NCBI GenBank assembly: GCA_030433805.1
Contig: JARUXA010000015.1
Span: 87,302 to 151,301, forward strand
Direction of reading: 5' to 3'
Length of the DNA: 64,000 nucleotides
From: Sphingomonas sp. PsM26
GTDB taxonomy: Bacteria; Pseudomonadota; Alphaproteobacteria; Sphingomonadales; Sphingomonadaceae
Below are positions 30,202-39,572 of the stretch, in pieces; the stretch's first letter is position 1, and every line of letters begins with the position of its first letter. The translations under genes and the position numbers were made by a program. Under the pieces are notes generated by a model. It was given only the letters and a program-made list of their open reading frames with translations. It ran no database searches and had not been told where the DNA came from.

Positions 30202-30911
30202 TGCGATTTCTGTTCCTTCGGCTGATTCACAGCATCAACCCCCAATACGCCCGCCATCTGAACAGCACGTTGCCGAACCGATTCGGCCACATCGGGCTCG
30301 CGTGCGATCTGGCCGTAGAGGGTGCCTGCAAGATCGCGACGGCCCATCTTGAGATAGGACACGGCGACCATCTCGCCTGCGCTGCCGAACCACGGATTGC
30401 CCTTGACCGCGAGGCCGCGCAGCCGTGCGACGACGACGTCGGGCTTGATCGTGTCGAGCTCGGCGCTGGTCTGGCGGATCAGCGCCAAATCGCGGAACGG
30501 CTGGCCGATCGACCCGTCGTTGGCGACTTCCGCGAACTTGGCGGCGGCACCGCGCAAGTCGTTCTTCTGGAGCAGCAGGTCGGCCTGGCTCATCAACGCA
30601 AGCGCGCGATAGCCCTTCACGTTCGAATCCGCGAGCGACCCGAGTTCGGTGGCGGCGGCCGGACGGCGTGCGCCGGCGTCCTCATACGCCTTGCTCAGCG
30701 CCTCGCCCTCGTCGCCGGCGACCGATTGCTGATGCGCGCGGTAGATCTGCCATCCGCCGAAGCCGAGGACGATCAGGACGACGATCGCGATCGCGGCGAT
30801 GCCATAACGGCGCCAGGCGGTCGCCATCTGCTCGCGGCGGAGTTCCTCGTCGACTTCCCGGAGGAATGCGGCATCGGTGTTGGGTGGCACGGCCACTTGG
30901 GGAAACTCCAT
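30198..30911 (-). CDS. YfgM-like TPR inner-membrane protein
   Basis: A 237-residue protein with a cytoplasmic N terminus, one transmembrane helix at about 36-56 (YGIAAIAIVVLIVLGFGGWQ) and a periplasmic TPR region (ALMSQADLLLQKNDLRGAAA). E. coli YfgM works with PpiD at the SecYEG translocon; that role here is inferred from architecture and from its position before bamB-der. Its stop overlaps the bamB start. Confidence 0.87.
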   Translation of the reverse strand: MEFPQVAVPPNTDAAFLREVDEELRREQMATAWRRYGIAAIAIVVLIVLGFGGWQIYRAHQQSVAGDEGEALSKAYEDAGARRPAAATELGSLADSNVKGYRALALMSQADLLLQKNDLRGAAAKFAEVANDGSIGQPFRDLALIRQTSAELDTIKPDVVVARLRGLAVKGNPWFGSAGEMVAVSYLKMGRRDLAGTLYGQIAREPDVAESVRQRAVQMAGVLGVDAVNQPKEQKSQ

Positions 30912-31008
30912 CGGATCGGGGCGGGAAGGTGCGGACCTTAGCGGCGCGACCGCCTAAACAAAAGCGGGCAAACGTTACGCTATGGTACGGTGCGGAAACG
31001 GATCGGAC

Positions 31009-31875
31009 TTAATCCTTCGGTGCGTAAATCTGTTCGGCCCCCGGAAAGGCGCGCGAGCGAACCTCTGCCGCATAGTTCGCGGCTGCGGCGGAAATACGGC
31101 CACCGAGATCATCGTATTTCTTCACGAAGCGCGCGGTGCGCTCGAAAAGGCCGAGCATGTCCTCGGTGACGAGCACCTGTCCGTCGCACTGCACGGAAGC
31201 GCCGATCCCGATCGTCGGGCAGCCGACTTTCCGGGTCAGTTCGATTGCGATCGGTTCGACCACGCCCTCGATCACCAAGGCGAAGGCGCCGGCCTCGGCG
31301 ATCGCGACGCCGTCCGCGACAATCTTCTCGGACTCCGCCGCGCTGCGTCCGCGTGCGCCGTACCCGCCGAGCGCGTTGACCGCCTGCGGGGTGAGCCCGA
31401 CGTGCCCGACGACGGGGATCCCGCGTTCGCTCAGGAAGCGGACGGTCGGCGCCATCGCGGTGCCGCCTTCGAGCTTCACCGCCGCCGCGCCGGTCTGCTT
31501 GAGCAGATAGGCGGCGCTTTCGAACGCTTTCTCAGGCGATGCCTCATAGCTGCCGAACGGCATGTCGATGACGACGACCGCATGATAGCTGCCGCGCACC
31601 ACTGCTGCGCCGTGCGCCGCCATCATTTCGAGCGTGACGGGAATGGTCGACGGCAGGCCGTAGACCACCTGCCCCAGACTGTCGCCGACCAGCAGCATGT
31701 CGCAATGCGGATCGAGCAGCTGCGCGGTGCGGACGGTATAAGCGGTGAGCATCACCAGCGGGTCGCCGCCCTTCCCCTTGCTCGCGCGGATCGCGGGGAC
31801 GGTGAGGCGCTTCATCGGCGCTGGCGTGGGGTTGGCGCGACTGGTCGCGGTGTCGATCGTGAAGGTCGTGGACAT
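31009..31875 (-). CDS. panB: 3-methyl-2-oxobutanoate hydroxymethyltransferase
   Basis: First step of pantothenate synthesis, using methylenetetrahydrofolate; 288 residues. [33 protein letters not shown] with metal ligands, KLEGG, the GHVGLTPQ loop and [15 protein letters not shown] are the conserved PanB segments. A 20-residue leader precedes the core, and the ATG at 31875 is the best start. panC is not nearby. Confidence 0.95.
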   Translation of the reverse strand: MSTTFTIDTATSRANPTPAPMKRLTVPAIRASKGKGGDPLVMLTAYTVRTAQLLDPHCDMLLVGDSLGQVVYGLPSTIPVTLEMMAAHGAAVVRGSYHAVVVIDMPFGSYEASPEKAFESAAYLLKQTGAAAVKLEGGTAMAPTVRFLSERGIPVVGHVGLTPQAVNALGGYGARGRSAAESEKIVADGVAIAEAGAFALVIEGVVEPIAIELTRKVGCPTIGIGASVQCDGQVLVTEDMLGLFERTARFVKKYDDLGGRISAAAANYAAEVRSRAFPGAEQIYAPKD

Positions 31876-31997
31876 GGGCGTGAGACCTAGCCGATTGCTT
31901 TTGGACGCGCCAGCGTGTCGCAGCGGTGGGAAGCGTTCTTGACTCTATGTTCGGTTTGTTTGACATTGCGATCGGTGTTCAGAGCGCGGAGTTCGTC

Positions 31998-32420
31998 ATG
32001 CCGTTTCGTGAAAAGATCTCGTGGCTTTCGCTGGGCGGAATCGCGGTCGCTTTCGGGCCGTATTTTTACATGGTGCTGGCGCGGAACGACGTGCCGACAT
32101 CGCTGTTGCCAGTCGATGCGGCGTTGCTGCTGGTCGCGGTGACCGTCCTGGCATGCATCATGACCGTGGCGACGATCATCGTCGCGCTGAGCAACGTGCG
32201 CGACGCACAGGCCCCGAGCGATGAGCGCGACCAGACCATCTCGCGCCGCGCGGTGGCGTTTGCCTATCCCGTATTGCTCGCGGCGGTGTTCCTGGCATTG
32301 GGGACGCTGTTCTTCGGCGCGAACCAGGCTATGCTGGTCAACGCGGTCCTCGGCGCGATCGTCCTCGGGGAGATGACGCGCTGCGTCGCCGAGATCGTGG
32401 GCTATCGGACGCGCGGCTGA
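31998..32420 (+). CDS. Four-helix membrane protein of unknown function
   Basis: A 140-residue protein with about four transmembrane helices (LSLGGIAVAFGPYFYMVLA; AALLLVAVTVLACIMTVATI; AVAFAYPVLLAAVFLALGTL; NAVLGAIVLGEMTRC) and a charged loop DERDQTISRRA between helices two and three. ATG at 31998 has GGAG seven bases upstream. An XRE-type regulator starts two bases after its stop, an arrangement common for membrane protein/HTH pairs. Confidence 0.75.
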   Translation: MPFREKISWLSLGGIAVAFGPYFYMVLARNDVPTSLLPVDAALLLVAVTVLACIMTVATIIVALSNVRDAQAPSDERDQTISRRAVAFAYPVLLAAVFLALGTLFFGANQAMLVNAVLGAIVLGEMTRCVAEIVGYRTRG

Positions 32421-32422
32421 GC

Positions 32423-32638
32423 ATGGCGCGGATGCCCATCACCAACCAGATCCGGCTGCTGCGCTTCATGGCGGGCGAGATGACACAGGCAGATCTCGGG
32501 GCGCGCATCGGCATGACGCGCCAGACCGTCGCAGCGATCGAGGCGGGGAAATATTCCCCGACACTCGAGGCTGCGTTCCGGATCGCCCACGTGTTCGGCA
32601 AACCGCTCGATGCGGTCTTCCAGTGGGACGCTTCGTAG
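32423..32638 (+). CDS. XRE-family transcriptional regulator (small)
   Basis: A 71-residue protein consisting essentially of one Cro/CI-type HTH: NQIRLLRFMAGEMTQADLGA, then RIGMTRQTVAAIEAGKYSPT and the LEAAFRIAHVFGKPLDAVFQ tail. It resembles small YgzD-like regulators that pair with a membrane protein, here the gene immediately upstream, with which it is surely cotranscribed. Likely autoregulation is inference. Confidence 0.88.
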   Translation: MARMPITNQIRLLRFMAGEMTQADLGARIGMTRQTVAAIEAGKYSPTLEAAFRIAHVFGKPLDAVFQWDAS

Positions 32639-32639
32639 C

Positions 32640-32921
32640 TCAGTCGACTGTGACGCCCTTCCAGAAGGCGAAGCGATCCTTGATCTCGGCGGCCTTGGGC
32701 TTGGGGTCGGGGTAATACCACGCCGCATCGACGTTGCGCTTTCCGTCGACGACGAGCGTCTTGTAGCTCGCGTCGCCCTTCCACGGGCAATGCGAATGCG
32801 TCGCGCTCGGTTCGAACAGGTCGGCGACGATGCTGTCGGCGGGGAAATAATGGTTGCCCTCGACGATCACGGTCTCGTCCGACTGGGCGATCACGGCTCC
32901 GTTCCAGCGTGCGGTCGGCAT
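32640..32921 (-). CDS. DUF427 family protein
   Basis: A 93-residue protein with the family core ARWNGAVIAQSDETVIVEGN, YFP, the CPWKGDASYKTL motif and AAWYYPDPKPKA. The biochemical role of the family is not established. It lies after the XRE gene, convergently, and before the ArsC-like gene on its own strand. Confidence 0.85.
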   Translation of the reverse strand: MPTARWNGAVIAQSDETVIVEGNHYFPADSIVADLFEPSATHSHCPWKGDASYKTLVVDGKRNVDAAWYYPDPKPKAAEIKDRFAFWKGVTVD

Positions 32922-32938
32922 GGGCTTGGTCCTTCAGG

Positions 32939-33289
32939 TCAGGGCTTGAGGGCCTCAACATAGGTATCGGGCTTGAAGCCTGCCAGCAGGACGTCGTCTA
33001 TGACGAGGATCGGGCGTTTGATGGCGGAGGGGTTGGCGAGCAAGATCGCGAGCGCTTTGTCGGCGTTCAGGTCGGTCTTGTCGGCTTCGGGGAGTTTGCG
33101 GAAGGTGGTGCCGGCGCGGTTTAGGACGGTTTCCCAGCCGAGCTGATCGATCCATTCGCGCAGGAGCGCGGGGTCTACGCCGGAGGTCTTGTAGTTGTGG
33201 AAGGTGTAGGGGACGCCGTTGGTGTCGAGCCAAGTGCGGGCTTTCTTGACGGTGTCGCAGGCGGGGATACCGTAGAGGGTGGCGGGCAT
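32939..33289 (-). CDS. ArsC/Spx-like (YffB-type) reductase family protein
   Basis: A 116-residue thioredoxin-fold protein. GIPACDTVKKARTWLD holds the single N-terminal Cys, followed by NYKTSGVD, and a late SAIKRPILVID with the cis-proline region. It resembles YffB rather than a true arsenate reductase, since no ars genes are nearby. Function unproven. Confidence 0.82.
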   Translation of the reverse strand: MPATLYGIPACDTVKKARTWLDTNGVPYTFHNYKTSGVDPALLREWIDQLGWETVLNRAGTTFRKLPEADKTDLNADKALAILLANPSAIKRPILVIDDVLLAGFKPDTYVEALKP

Positions 33290-33482
33290 TAATAACCTTT
33301 CTTGGGAGCGATCGCGCGATAGCCACTTGCCGCCAAAAATGCAGCAGTTTCGGTTCCGCCCAACCTCCGCGATTCCGCGACCCGCGGGTCAAGCCCGATA
33401 GCAGACGCCCAAGTGCTTGCCATGCTCCCTAGAAAGCCGGAAGACTGTAGAGCGACAAAGAGGTGGGGATACGTTCAGCAGC

Positions 33483-34172
33483 ATGGAAGAGAAATTGGAC
33501 GAGGTGCGCGCTGAACTGTCCCTTTTAGCTGACTGTCGGCCACACGAGGCAGATCTAAGGGCTCTTTCTCGCTATAAATTGCCAGGGAAAGTAATAATGG
33601 CAGTTGGAGGCCTACTCTGGCGCGCAGAAGAACTGGCCCGAAACGCATTTGAAGCGTTAAACCGACAAGATTTTTTCACCTCGGCTGTGCTTACCAGGGC
33701 ATTGATGGAAACGACAGGTGGCGTGGTACTGATCCACAATCTTGTTGATAAGTTTATCAAGGACGGCGTGTTTCTAGGATTCGACCAAAAGATCAACCGG
33801 CTCATTTTAGGTTCTAATGTTTGGGAAGAACTGGACGATGCAATCCACGTCAACGATTTACTGCGAGAAGTACAGAAAGTTATCCCAGGCTATTTCGACG
33901 AACACTACGCATCATTGAGCGAATATGCACACCCCAACTGGCTTGGCGCTTTTGGGGCATACGGAAGCACCTATGAAGGCGAGGCGAGGATTTCGTTTTC
34001 ACAAGGAGGAAGCGCCGCAGACAGCCAGCGAGGGACCATTCTCGGTCGTCTGAGTGGATCGATCGGCCTTTGCCTCGGTTACTACGACCTTCTCAGGCAA
34101 ATGACCGAAGATTTCGTGAGGGCCGTAGAGGCATTCTACGCTGGTCGCGCTGAACCTGAAAGGGCGATCTGA
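33483..34172 (+). CDS. AT-rich orphan protein, HEPN/DUF5677-like
   Basis: A 229-residue, mostly helical protein of unknown function. A central FTSAVLTRALMETTGGVVLI and a later EHYASLSEYAHPNWLGAFGA are reminiscent of DUF5677/HEPN-like helical bundles (inference). Two 60-base lines counted by hand (from 33541 and 33721) have 45% and 43% GC, far below the neighbours, and codon use follows. I start at the ATG at 33483; an upstream ATG at 33417 reads through less convincing sequence. No partner gene is seen. Probably acquired by transfer. Confidence 0.7.
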   Translation: MEEKLDEVRAELSLLADCRPHEADLRALSRYKLPGKVIMAVGGLLWRAEELARNAFEALNRQDFFTSAVLTRALMETTGGVVLIHNLVDKFIKDGVFLGFDQKINRLILGSNVWEELDDAIHVNDLLREVQKVIPGYFDEHYASLSEYAHPNWLGAFGAYGSTYEGEARISFSQGGSAADSQRGTILGRLSGSIGLCLGYYDLLRQMTEDFVRAVEAFYAGRAEPERAI

Positions 34173-34355
34173 ACTTCCATCACGCGTCGGCTACGCTGGA
34201 AATGATACTCGAACCGGACCCTAGCTACCACCGCTTCGCGACGTTCGCGCGGACTTAGCATGCGTCAGAGGTGGCTGGCATTGACGTCTGCATGGCAGAT
34301 CCAAGCTGGCCGGATGTTATCACGGGTGGTGGGGGCATAACGCAGCCCCTCCCAC

Positions 34356-34450
34356 CGTCATGCCGGGCTCGTCCCGGAATCCACCGTGGAGCACATCCGC
34401 ACATGGTTGGACACGACCGCGGTGGACCCCGGGCCAAGCCCGGGGTGACG
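34356..34450. repeat. Paired palindromic repeat, family C
   Basis: CGTCATGCCGGGCTCGTCCC with GGAATCCACCG at the left faces CGGTGGACCCCGGGCCAAGC with CCGGGGTGACG at the right. It sits in the 302-bp gene-free stretch 34173-34474; nothing else is recognised in that gap. Confidence 0.75.
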
Positions 34451-34474
34451 CATGGTTGCGGGGGAGCGCGGCCC

Positions 34475-36277
34475 TCAAGCCGCCTCGAACATCTCCGGCG
34501 AAAGCGCCATCAGCGCCTCGGACCCGCCCTCGATCTTGCGCCGCAAAGCGCCAGCCTCGGGCATCACGCGCTCCGCGAAGTAGCGTGCGGTGACCAGCTT
34601 GGCGTCGAGGAACTTCACGTCCCCCTCGCCCGCTGCCTTCAGCCTGGTCGCGGCGACCGCCATCCGCAGCCACATCAGCCCGACCGCGACGATCCCCATC
34701 AGGTGCATGTAACTGTGCGCGCCCGCGCCGACATTGTCGGGGTTCTGCATGCCGTTCTGCATGAACCACACGGTCGCCTGCTGAAGCTCGCCATTCGCCT
34801 TCTCCAGCGCGCCCGCGAACACGGCGGTCGCGGGATCGGCCTTGGCGGCGGCGATTTCCTCGGCCACCACCTTGAACAAGGCCTGCACCGCGCGTCCGCC
34901 GTTCTGCGCGAGCTTCCGGCCGACCAGATCCATCGCCTGCACGCCGTTGGTGCCTTCGTAGATCATCGCGATCCGCGCATCGCGGACGTATTGCTCCATC
35001 CCCCATTCGGCGATGTAGCCGTGGCCGCCATAGACCTGCTGCGCGTTGGTCGCGATGTCATAGCCCTTGTCGGTGCCATAGCCCTTGATCACCGGCGTCA
35101 GCAGCCCGAGCAGATCGCCCGCGAGCTGCTTCTCTTCGTCGCTGACCGCGGCATGTTCGAGATCGGCCTGGAGCGCGCCCCACAGGCAGAGCGCACGAAG
35201 CCCTTCGGTCAGCGCCTTGGATTCCATCAGCATCCGGCGGACGTCGGGGTGGACGAACAACGTGTCCGCCTTCTCGCCCGGCTCCTTGGCACCGGTCAGC
35301 GAGCGGCCCTGGCGACGGTCCTGCGCATATTGCACCGCATTCTGATAGGCGACTTCGGCGACGCCGAGGCCCTGCAAGCCCACGCCCAGACGCGCGGCGT
35401 TCATCATGATGAACATCGCGGCGAGCCCCTTCATCTCCTCGCCGACGAGCCAGCCGATCGCGCCGTCATAGTTCATCACGCAGGTCGAATTGGCGTGGAT
35501 CCCCATCTTGTGCTCGATCGAGCCACAGGTGACCGCGTTGCGCTCCCCGATCGCGCCGTCGTCGCCGACCATGAACTTCGGGACCACGAACAGCGAAATG
35601 CCCTTCGAGCTTTCCGGCGCACCCGGCGTCTTCGCCAGCACGAGGTGGATGATGTTGCTGGTCAGGTCATGCTCGCCCGACGAGATGAAGATCTTGGTGC
35701 CGGTGATCGCATAAGAGCCGTCGGCCTGCGGCTCGGCGCGGGTGCGGATCAGGCCGAGGTCGGTGCCGCACTGCGGCTCGGTCAGGTTCATCGTCCCGCC
35801 CCATTCGCCGCTGACCATCTTGGGGACGTACTTGGCCTTCTGCTCGTCCGAGCCCTTGACCAGCAGCGCGGCGATCGCGCCGTGCGACAGGCCGGGATAC
35901 ATGGCGAACGCCATGTTGGCGGAGATCATATATTCCTGAAACGCGGTCGAGACGACGTGCGGCATCCCCTGCCCGCCGAATTCCTCGGGCGCACTCAGCG
36001 TCCCCCAGCCCGATTCGACGAACGCCTGATAGGCTTCCTTGAAGCCCTTGGGCGTCGTGACCGAACCGTCCTCATGCCGGACGCAGCCTTCCTGGTCACC
36101 GGAATAATTGAGCGGGAACAGCACTTCGGCGACGAACTTGCCGCCCTCTTCGAGCACCGCGTCGACCACGTCGGGGGTCGCGTTCTGGAAACCGGGGAGA
36201 TTGGCGTGGCTCTGCAGGCCGATCACGTGATCGAGGATGAAACGCGTGTCGCGGACGGGGGGCGTATACTGGGGCAT
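34475..36277 (-). CDS. Acyl-CoA dehydrogenase (large, DmdC-type)
   Basis: FAD-dependent dehydrogenase of 600 residues, longer than ordinary acyl-CoA dehydrogenases because of an extra C-terminal domain, as in DmdC/3-methylmercaptopropionyl-CoA dehydrogenase relatives. [11 protein letters not shown] and the [10 protein letters not shown] region bind FAD; the catalytic Glu is in [14 protein letters not shown]. Substrate chain type is not predictable. It starts four bases after its MerR regulator and is probably controlled by it. Confidence 0.9.
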   Translation of the reverse strand: MPQYTPPVRDTRFILDHVIGLQSHANLPGFQNATPDVVDAVLEEGGKFVAEVLFPLNYSGDQEGCVRHEDGSVTTPKGFKEAYQAFVESGWGTLSAPEEFGGQGMPHVVSTAFQEYMISANMAFAMYPGLSHGAIAALLVKGSDEQKAKYVPKMVSGEWGGTMNLTEPQCGTDLGLIRTRAEPQADGSYAITGTKIFISSGEHDLTSNIIHLVLAKTPGAPESSKGISLFVVPKFMVGDDGAIGERNAVTCGSIEHKMGIHANSTCVMNYDGAIGWLVGEEMKGLAAMFIMMNAARLGVGLQGLGVAEVAYQNAVQYAQDRRQGRSLTGAKEPGEKADTLFVHPDVRRMLMESKALTEGLRALCLWGALQADLEHAAVSDEEKQLAGDLLGLLTPVIKGYGTDKGYDIATNAQQVYGGHGYIAEWGMEQYVRDARIAMIYEGTNGVQAMDLVGRKLAQNGGRAVQALFKVVAEEIAAAKADPATAVFAGALEKANGELQQATVWFMQNGMQNPDNVGAGAHSYMHLMGIVAVGLMWLRMAVAATRLKAAGEGDVKFLDAKLVTARYFAERVMPEAGALRRKIEGGSEALMALSPEMFEAA

Positions 36278-36281
36278 GGGT

Positions 36282-36710
36282 TCAGTCCTTCATCTGGCCG
36301 GATGAGCCATGGGTTTCGAGCAGGGTGACGAAGTCGTCGAGTTCGTGGATCGCCGCATCGATGTCGCGTTTCTGCGCGGTGAGCAGCGCGATCCGGTCGC
36401 GGCAGCGCTCGATCGTCGTCTGGCGCTGGATCTTCCGACCGTCGCCAATGTCGTACAGGTCGATCATCTCGCGGATCTCGCCGAGCGAAAAGCCGACGCG
36501 CTTGCCGCGCAGGATCCAGGCGAGCCGGGCGCGGTCGCGCTGTGAGTAGATGCGAGTCGTCCCGCGCCGCTCGGGCGCGATCAGGCCTTCATCCTCGTAG
36601 AAGCGCAACGCACGCGCGGTGACGTCGAATTCCGCCGACAGGTCGGAGATGGAGAAATGATCGCGCGTCGGATGGCGATCGATGAGGGCGTAGGCGGCAC
36701 CGGTGCTCAT
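36282..36710 (-). CDS. MerR-family transcriptional regulator (LiuR-like)
   Basis: A 142-residue regulator: [23 protein letters not shown], wing [18 protein letters not shown] and a C-terminal dimerisation coiled coil ([20 protein letters not shown]). No metal-binding cysteines, so not a metal sensor. Its nearest relatives (LiuR-type) control acyl-CoA degradation, matching the acyl-CoA dehydrogenase directly downstream. A visible operator lies in its own promoter at 36731-36746. Confidence 0.9.
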   Translation of the reverse strand: MSTGAAYALIDRHPTRDHFSISDLSAEFDVTARALRFYEDEGLIAPERRGTTRIYSQRDRARLAWILRGKRVGFSLGEIREMIDLYDIGDGRKIQRQTTIERCRDRIALLTAQKRDIDAAIHELDDFVTLLETHGSSGQMKD

Positions 36711-36723
36711 GCAGGGTAAGGTA

Positions 36724-36746
36724 GTTGCCCTTTACGTGAACGTCAA
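36724..36746 (-). promoter_or_regulatory. Promoter and MerR/LiuR-type operator
   Basis: On the minus strand TTGACG and TACCTT are 17 bases apart just before the regulator. The near-palindrome TTTACGTGAACGTCAA (36731-36746, six of eight half-site positions symmetrical) overlaps the -35 and spacer, as MerR-family sites do, and resembles known LiuR motifs. Confidence 0.6.
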
Positions 36747-36772
36747 TATGCGATGCGTGTGTTGGATGACCT

Positions 36773-37279
36773 TCAGGGTCCGCACAGCAGCTTGCCGCGC
36801 GGGCCACGCAGCGTGGCGGCCTCGGACACGGAGTCGCTCAGTCGGTCGAGCGCTAGCCCTGCGATCGAGGCGCGATCCTGGCACAAGGTTTGACATCCCC
36901 CCGGCAAGCGTCCGGGGAAGACGATCCGGTCGCCCTCGAAGCGTGCGTCGAAACGGCACCCGCTGGACGATCGTGGTGCGTCGAAACGGACATGGAGCGT
37001 CTCGCCATCGCGCGTGACGACGCCGCTGCCGCTGCACCGCTCGCTGTCGTCGTAATCGATCGTGACGCCGATGCGGTAAGCGGTTGCGCTGGGCACGATG
37101 CAGACCCGGTCGGCCTCACGGGCATAAAGCCCCGTGATGTCGGTGCTGGCGGGATCGGGAATGATCCCCGCCTGGATCGCCGCGGCCTCGAGCCCGGTCG
37201 GCGTCGCCTGCTGCTGCGGCGATTGCGATCCCTGACACCCTGCAAGCGCCGCCAGCGCCGCGAGCAGCGCGGGTTTCAA
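36773..37279 (-). CDS. Lipoprotein of unknown function
   Basis: A 168-residue predicted lipoprotein: TTG-started leader [16 protein letters not shown] with lipobox LAGC, then a glutamine/proline-rich linker and a domain with paired cysteines ([31 protein letters not shown]) that could form disulfides in the periplasm. The TTG at 37279 overlaps the hisI stop; the frame read further upstream is hisI antiframe and lacks a signal. Function unknown. Confidence 0.7.
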   Translation of the reverse strand: MKPALLAALAALAGCQGSQSPQQQATPTGLEAAAIQAGIIPDPASTDITGLYAREADRVCIVPSATAYRIGVTIDYDDSERCSGSGVVTRDGETLHVRFDAPRSSSGCRFDARFEGDRIVFPGRLPGGCQTLCQDRASIAGLALDRLSDSVSEAATLRGPRGKLLCGP

Positions 37280-37638
37280 ACGACCCGCACGAGCCGATCG
37301 CCCTCGATCCGGCGATAGAAGCAGCTGCGCGCGCCGGTGTGGCACGCGGGGCCCGCCGGATCGACGATCAGCCACACCGCGTCTTGGTCGCAGTCGATCC
37401 GAATGTCGTGGACGCGCAGGACATGGCCCGAGCTTTCGCCCTTGCGCCACAGCTTGCCGCGGCTGCGCGACCAGAAATGCGCGTCGCCGGTTTCGACCGT
37501 CAGCCGCAGCGCCTCGGCGTTCATATGCGCGAGCATCAGCATTTCGCCGGTCGTGCGGTCGGTCGCCACCGCGGTGATGAGGCCGGCGGCGTCATATTTA
37601 GGGTCGAGCACGAGCCCGGTTTCGCGAAGGTCTGCCAT
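37276..37638 (-). CDS. hisI: Phosphoribosyl-AMP cyclohydrolase
   Basis: Third step of histidine synthesis; 120 residues, a stand-alone form without His[35 protein letters not shown], the metal-binding DCDQDAVWL and [14 protein letters not shown] are all intact. No other his genes are near, so histidine genes are dispersed. Overlaps the lipoprotein start. Confidence 0.96.
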   Translation of the reverse strand: MADLRETGLVLDPKYDAAGLITAVATDRTTGEMLMLAHMNAEALRLTVETGDAHFWSRSRGKLWRKGESSGHVLRVHDIRIDCDQDAVWLIVDPAGPACHTGARSCFYRRIEGDRLVRVV

Positions 37639-37669
37639 GCCGACGACCTACAGTGGTCGCTCCCGTCCG

Positions 37670-37921
37670 TCACCCCTTGCGGATCGCCTCGACCAGTTCG
37701 TCCTTGGTCATCGTCGAACGGCCCTCGATCCCGATCTTGCGCGCTTCCTCGAGCAGATCGTCCTTGGTGCGATCCTCCAGCTTGCCCCCGCCGCGATGAT
37801 CGATTGTCCCGGCAGCTTTGGCGTTGGCGATTCGCGCGGCCTTCTCGGGCGATGCACCATCCTTGCGCAGATCTTCGTAGAGTTTGTCGTCCTTGATGCT
37901 CGGGCCGTGATCCTTCGCCAT
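37670..37921 (-). CDS. Rho-N-terminal-domain-like small protein
   Basis: An 83-residue basic protein. The N-terminal half (MAKDHGPSIKDDKLYEDLRK and SPEKAARIANAKA) matches the small DUF7218-type family; the C-terminal TKDDLLEEARKIGIEG and MTKDELVEAIRKG is a Rho-N/SAP-like helix pair that may bind nucleic acid. AAGGAG one base from the ATG is an unusually close site. Role unknown. Confidence 0.8.
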   Translation of the reverse strand: MAKDHGPSIKDDKLYEDLRKDGASPEKAARIANAKAAGTIDHRGGGKLEDRTKDDLLEEARKIGIEGRSTMTKDELVEAIRKG

Positions 37922-38011
37922 GCTCCTTCTCCCCTAGCGAGCAATATTGCGTCCTGCGCAGCCCGGGAAACGACCAATGCGACCAATCGCTCCTGACGAT
38001 GTGACAAAAGC

Positions 38012-38040
38012 GCGACAAACGCGAAGTCCGCCCCTATATG
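38012..38040 (+). promoter_or_regulatory. Likely purF promoter
   Basis: GCGACA and TATATG are 17 bases apart, giving a start site about 30 bases before the purF ATG. No PurR-type or riboswitch structure is evident. Confidence 0.4.
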
Positions 38041-38076
38041 CCGCCTCGAAGCTCTACCCTCCCCCGAAGGGCGCCA

Positions 38077-39561
38077 ATGCTCACAACCAATCCGTTCGAA
38101 GCCCCCGAAAACGGGGACAAACTGCATGAAGAATGCGGTGTCTTTGGTATCTCCGGCGCGGCCGACGCCGCCCGGCTGGTCGCGCTGGGGCTCCACGCGC
38201 TCCAGCATCGCGGCCAGGAAGCGGCTGGCATCACCAGCTTCGACGGAGCCGAATTCCACACTCACCGTGCGATGGGTCACGTCGCGGGCAATTTCGACCG
38301 CGAGGAGATCATGGTCCCGCTGCGCGGCACCGTCGCCTGCGGCCATGTGCGCTACTCGACCACCGGCGAGACCGCGCTGCGCAACGTCCAGCCGCTCTAT
38401 GCGGACCTCGCCTCGGGCGGGTTCGCGATTGCGCATAACGGCAATATTTCCAACGCGATGCGGCTCCGTCGTGATCTTGTCCGGCGCGGTTCGATCTTCC
38501 AGTCGACCAGCGATACCGAGACGATCATCCATCTCGTCGCGACGTCCAATTATCGCACCGTCGTCGACAAGTTCATCGATGCGTTGAAGCGCGTCGAAGG
38601 CGCGTATTCGCTGATCGTGATGACGCCCGAGGGCATGATCGCCTGCCGCGATCCTCTCGGCATTCGTCCGCTCGTAATGGGCCGGATCGAACAGTCGGAC
38701 GGTAGCCAGGCGGTGATCTTCGCCTCCGAGACGGTCGCGCTTGACGTGGTCGGTGCGACCTTTGTCCGCTCGATTGATCCGGGCGAGCTCGTCATGGTCA
38801 AGGGCAGCGAGATCACCTCGCATCGCCCGTTCGCGCCCGTGTCGGCGCGTCCGTGCATCTTCGAATTCGTCTATTTCTCACGCCCCGATTCGATCTCGGA
38901 GGACCGCAGCGTCTATACCGTGCGCAAGGCGATCGGCGCGCAGCTCGCCATCGAAAGCCCGGTCGATGCCGACCTCGTCATCCCGGTTCCCGATTCGGGC
39001 ACCCCGGCGGCGCTGGGTTATGCGCAAGAGTCGGGCATTCCGTTCGAACTCGGGATCATCCGCTCGCATTATGTCGGGCGCACCTTCATTCAGCCGGGCG
39101 ACAAGGTTCGTCACCTTGGTGTGAAATTGAAGCACAACGCCAACCGCGCGCTGATCGCGGGCAAGAAGATCGTGCTGATCGATGATTCGATCGTGCGCGG
39201 GACGACCAGCCTCAAGATCGTCGAGATGATGCGCGAAGCGGGTGCGGCCGAAGTCCACATGCGGATCGCTAGCCCGCCGACGCGGCATTCGTGCTTCTAC
39301 GGCGTCGATACGCCCGAGCGCGCCAAGCTGCTGGCGGCAACCAAGAACCTCGAGCAGATGGCCGAGTATATCAAGGCCGACAGCCTCGCGTTCGTCTCGA
39401 TCGACGGCCTGTACAAGGCGCTCGGCGAGCCGCAGCGCAACGCGATCCGGCCGAGCCATTGCGATGCCTGCTTCACCGGGGATTATCCGACGACGCTGAC
39501 CGATCAGGACGATGTCTCGTCGGTCGACCAGTTCGCGCTATTGGCCGAACGCGTCAGCTAA
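38077..39561 (+). CDS. purF: Amidophosphoribosyltransferase
   Basis: First committed enzyme of purine synthesis, 494 residues. The propeptide MLTTNPFEAPENGDKLHEE is cleaved before the nucleophile Cys of CGVFGI; the glutaminase part is followed by the PRTase loop VLIDDSIVRGTTSLKI. Cysteines in SHCDACFTGDYP near the C terminus may be cluster ligands as in Bacillus PurF. I start at 38077 because the longer frame adds an unsupported basic leader. Confidence 0.96.
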   Translation: MLTTNPFEAPENGDKLHEECGVFGISGAADAARLVALGLHALQHRGQEAAGITSFDGAEFHTHRAMGHVAGNFDREEIMVPLRGTVACGHVRYSTTGETALRNVQPLYADLASGGFAIAHNGNISNAMRLRRDLVRRGSIFQSTSDTETIIHLVATSNYRTVVDKFIDALKRVEGAYSLIVMTPEGMIACRDPLGIRPLVMGRIEQSDGSQAVIFASETVALDVVGATFVRSIDPGELVMVKGSEITSHRPFAPVSARPCIFEFVYFSRPDSISEDRSVYTVRKAIGAQLAIESPVDADLVIPVPDSGTPAALGYAQESGIPFELGIIRSHYVGRTFIQPGDKVRHLGVKLKHNANRALIAGKKIVLIDDSIVRGTTSLKIVEMMREAGAAEVHMRIASPPTRHSCFYGVDTPERAKLLAATKNLEQMAEYIKADSLAFVSIDGLYKALGEPQRNAIRPSHCDACFTGDYPTTLTDQDDVSSVDQFALLAERVS

Positions 39562-39572
39562 GGACTCCTGCG

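Noticed and set aside
32939..33289. An arsenate-resistance gene
   Set aside because: The ArsC-like protein fits the YffB/Spx-type branch and no arsenic genes are nearby.
34271..36328. A 685-codon open frame on the plus strand, opposite the acyl-CoA dehydrogenase
   Set aside because: It is the antisense shadow of a gene with a clear family match; high GC leaves long frames open, and the product is arginine/histidine-rich with no domain.
37978..38076. A purine riboswitch before purF
   Set aside because: The leader is only about 30 bases and no aptamer structure can be folded by eye.
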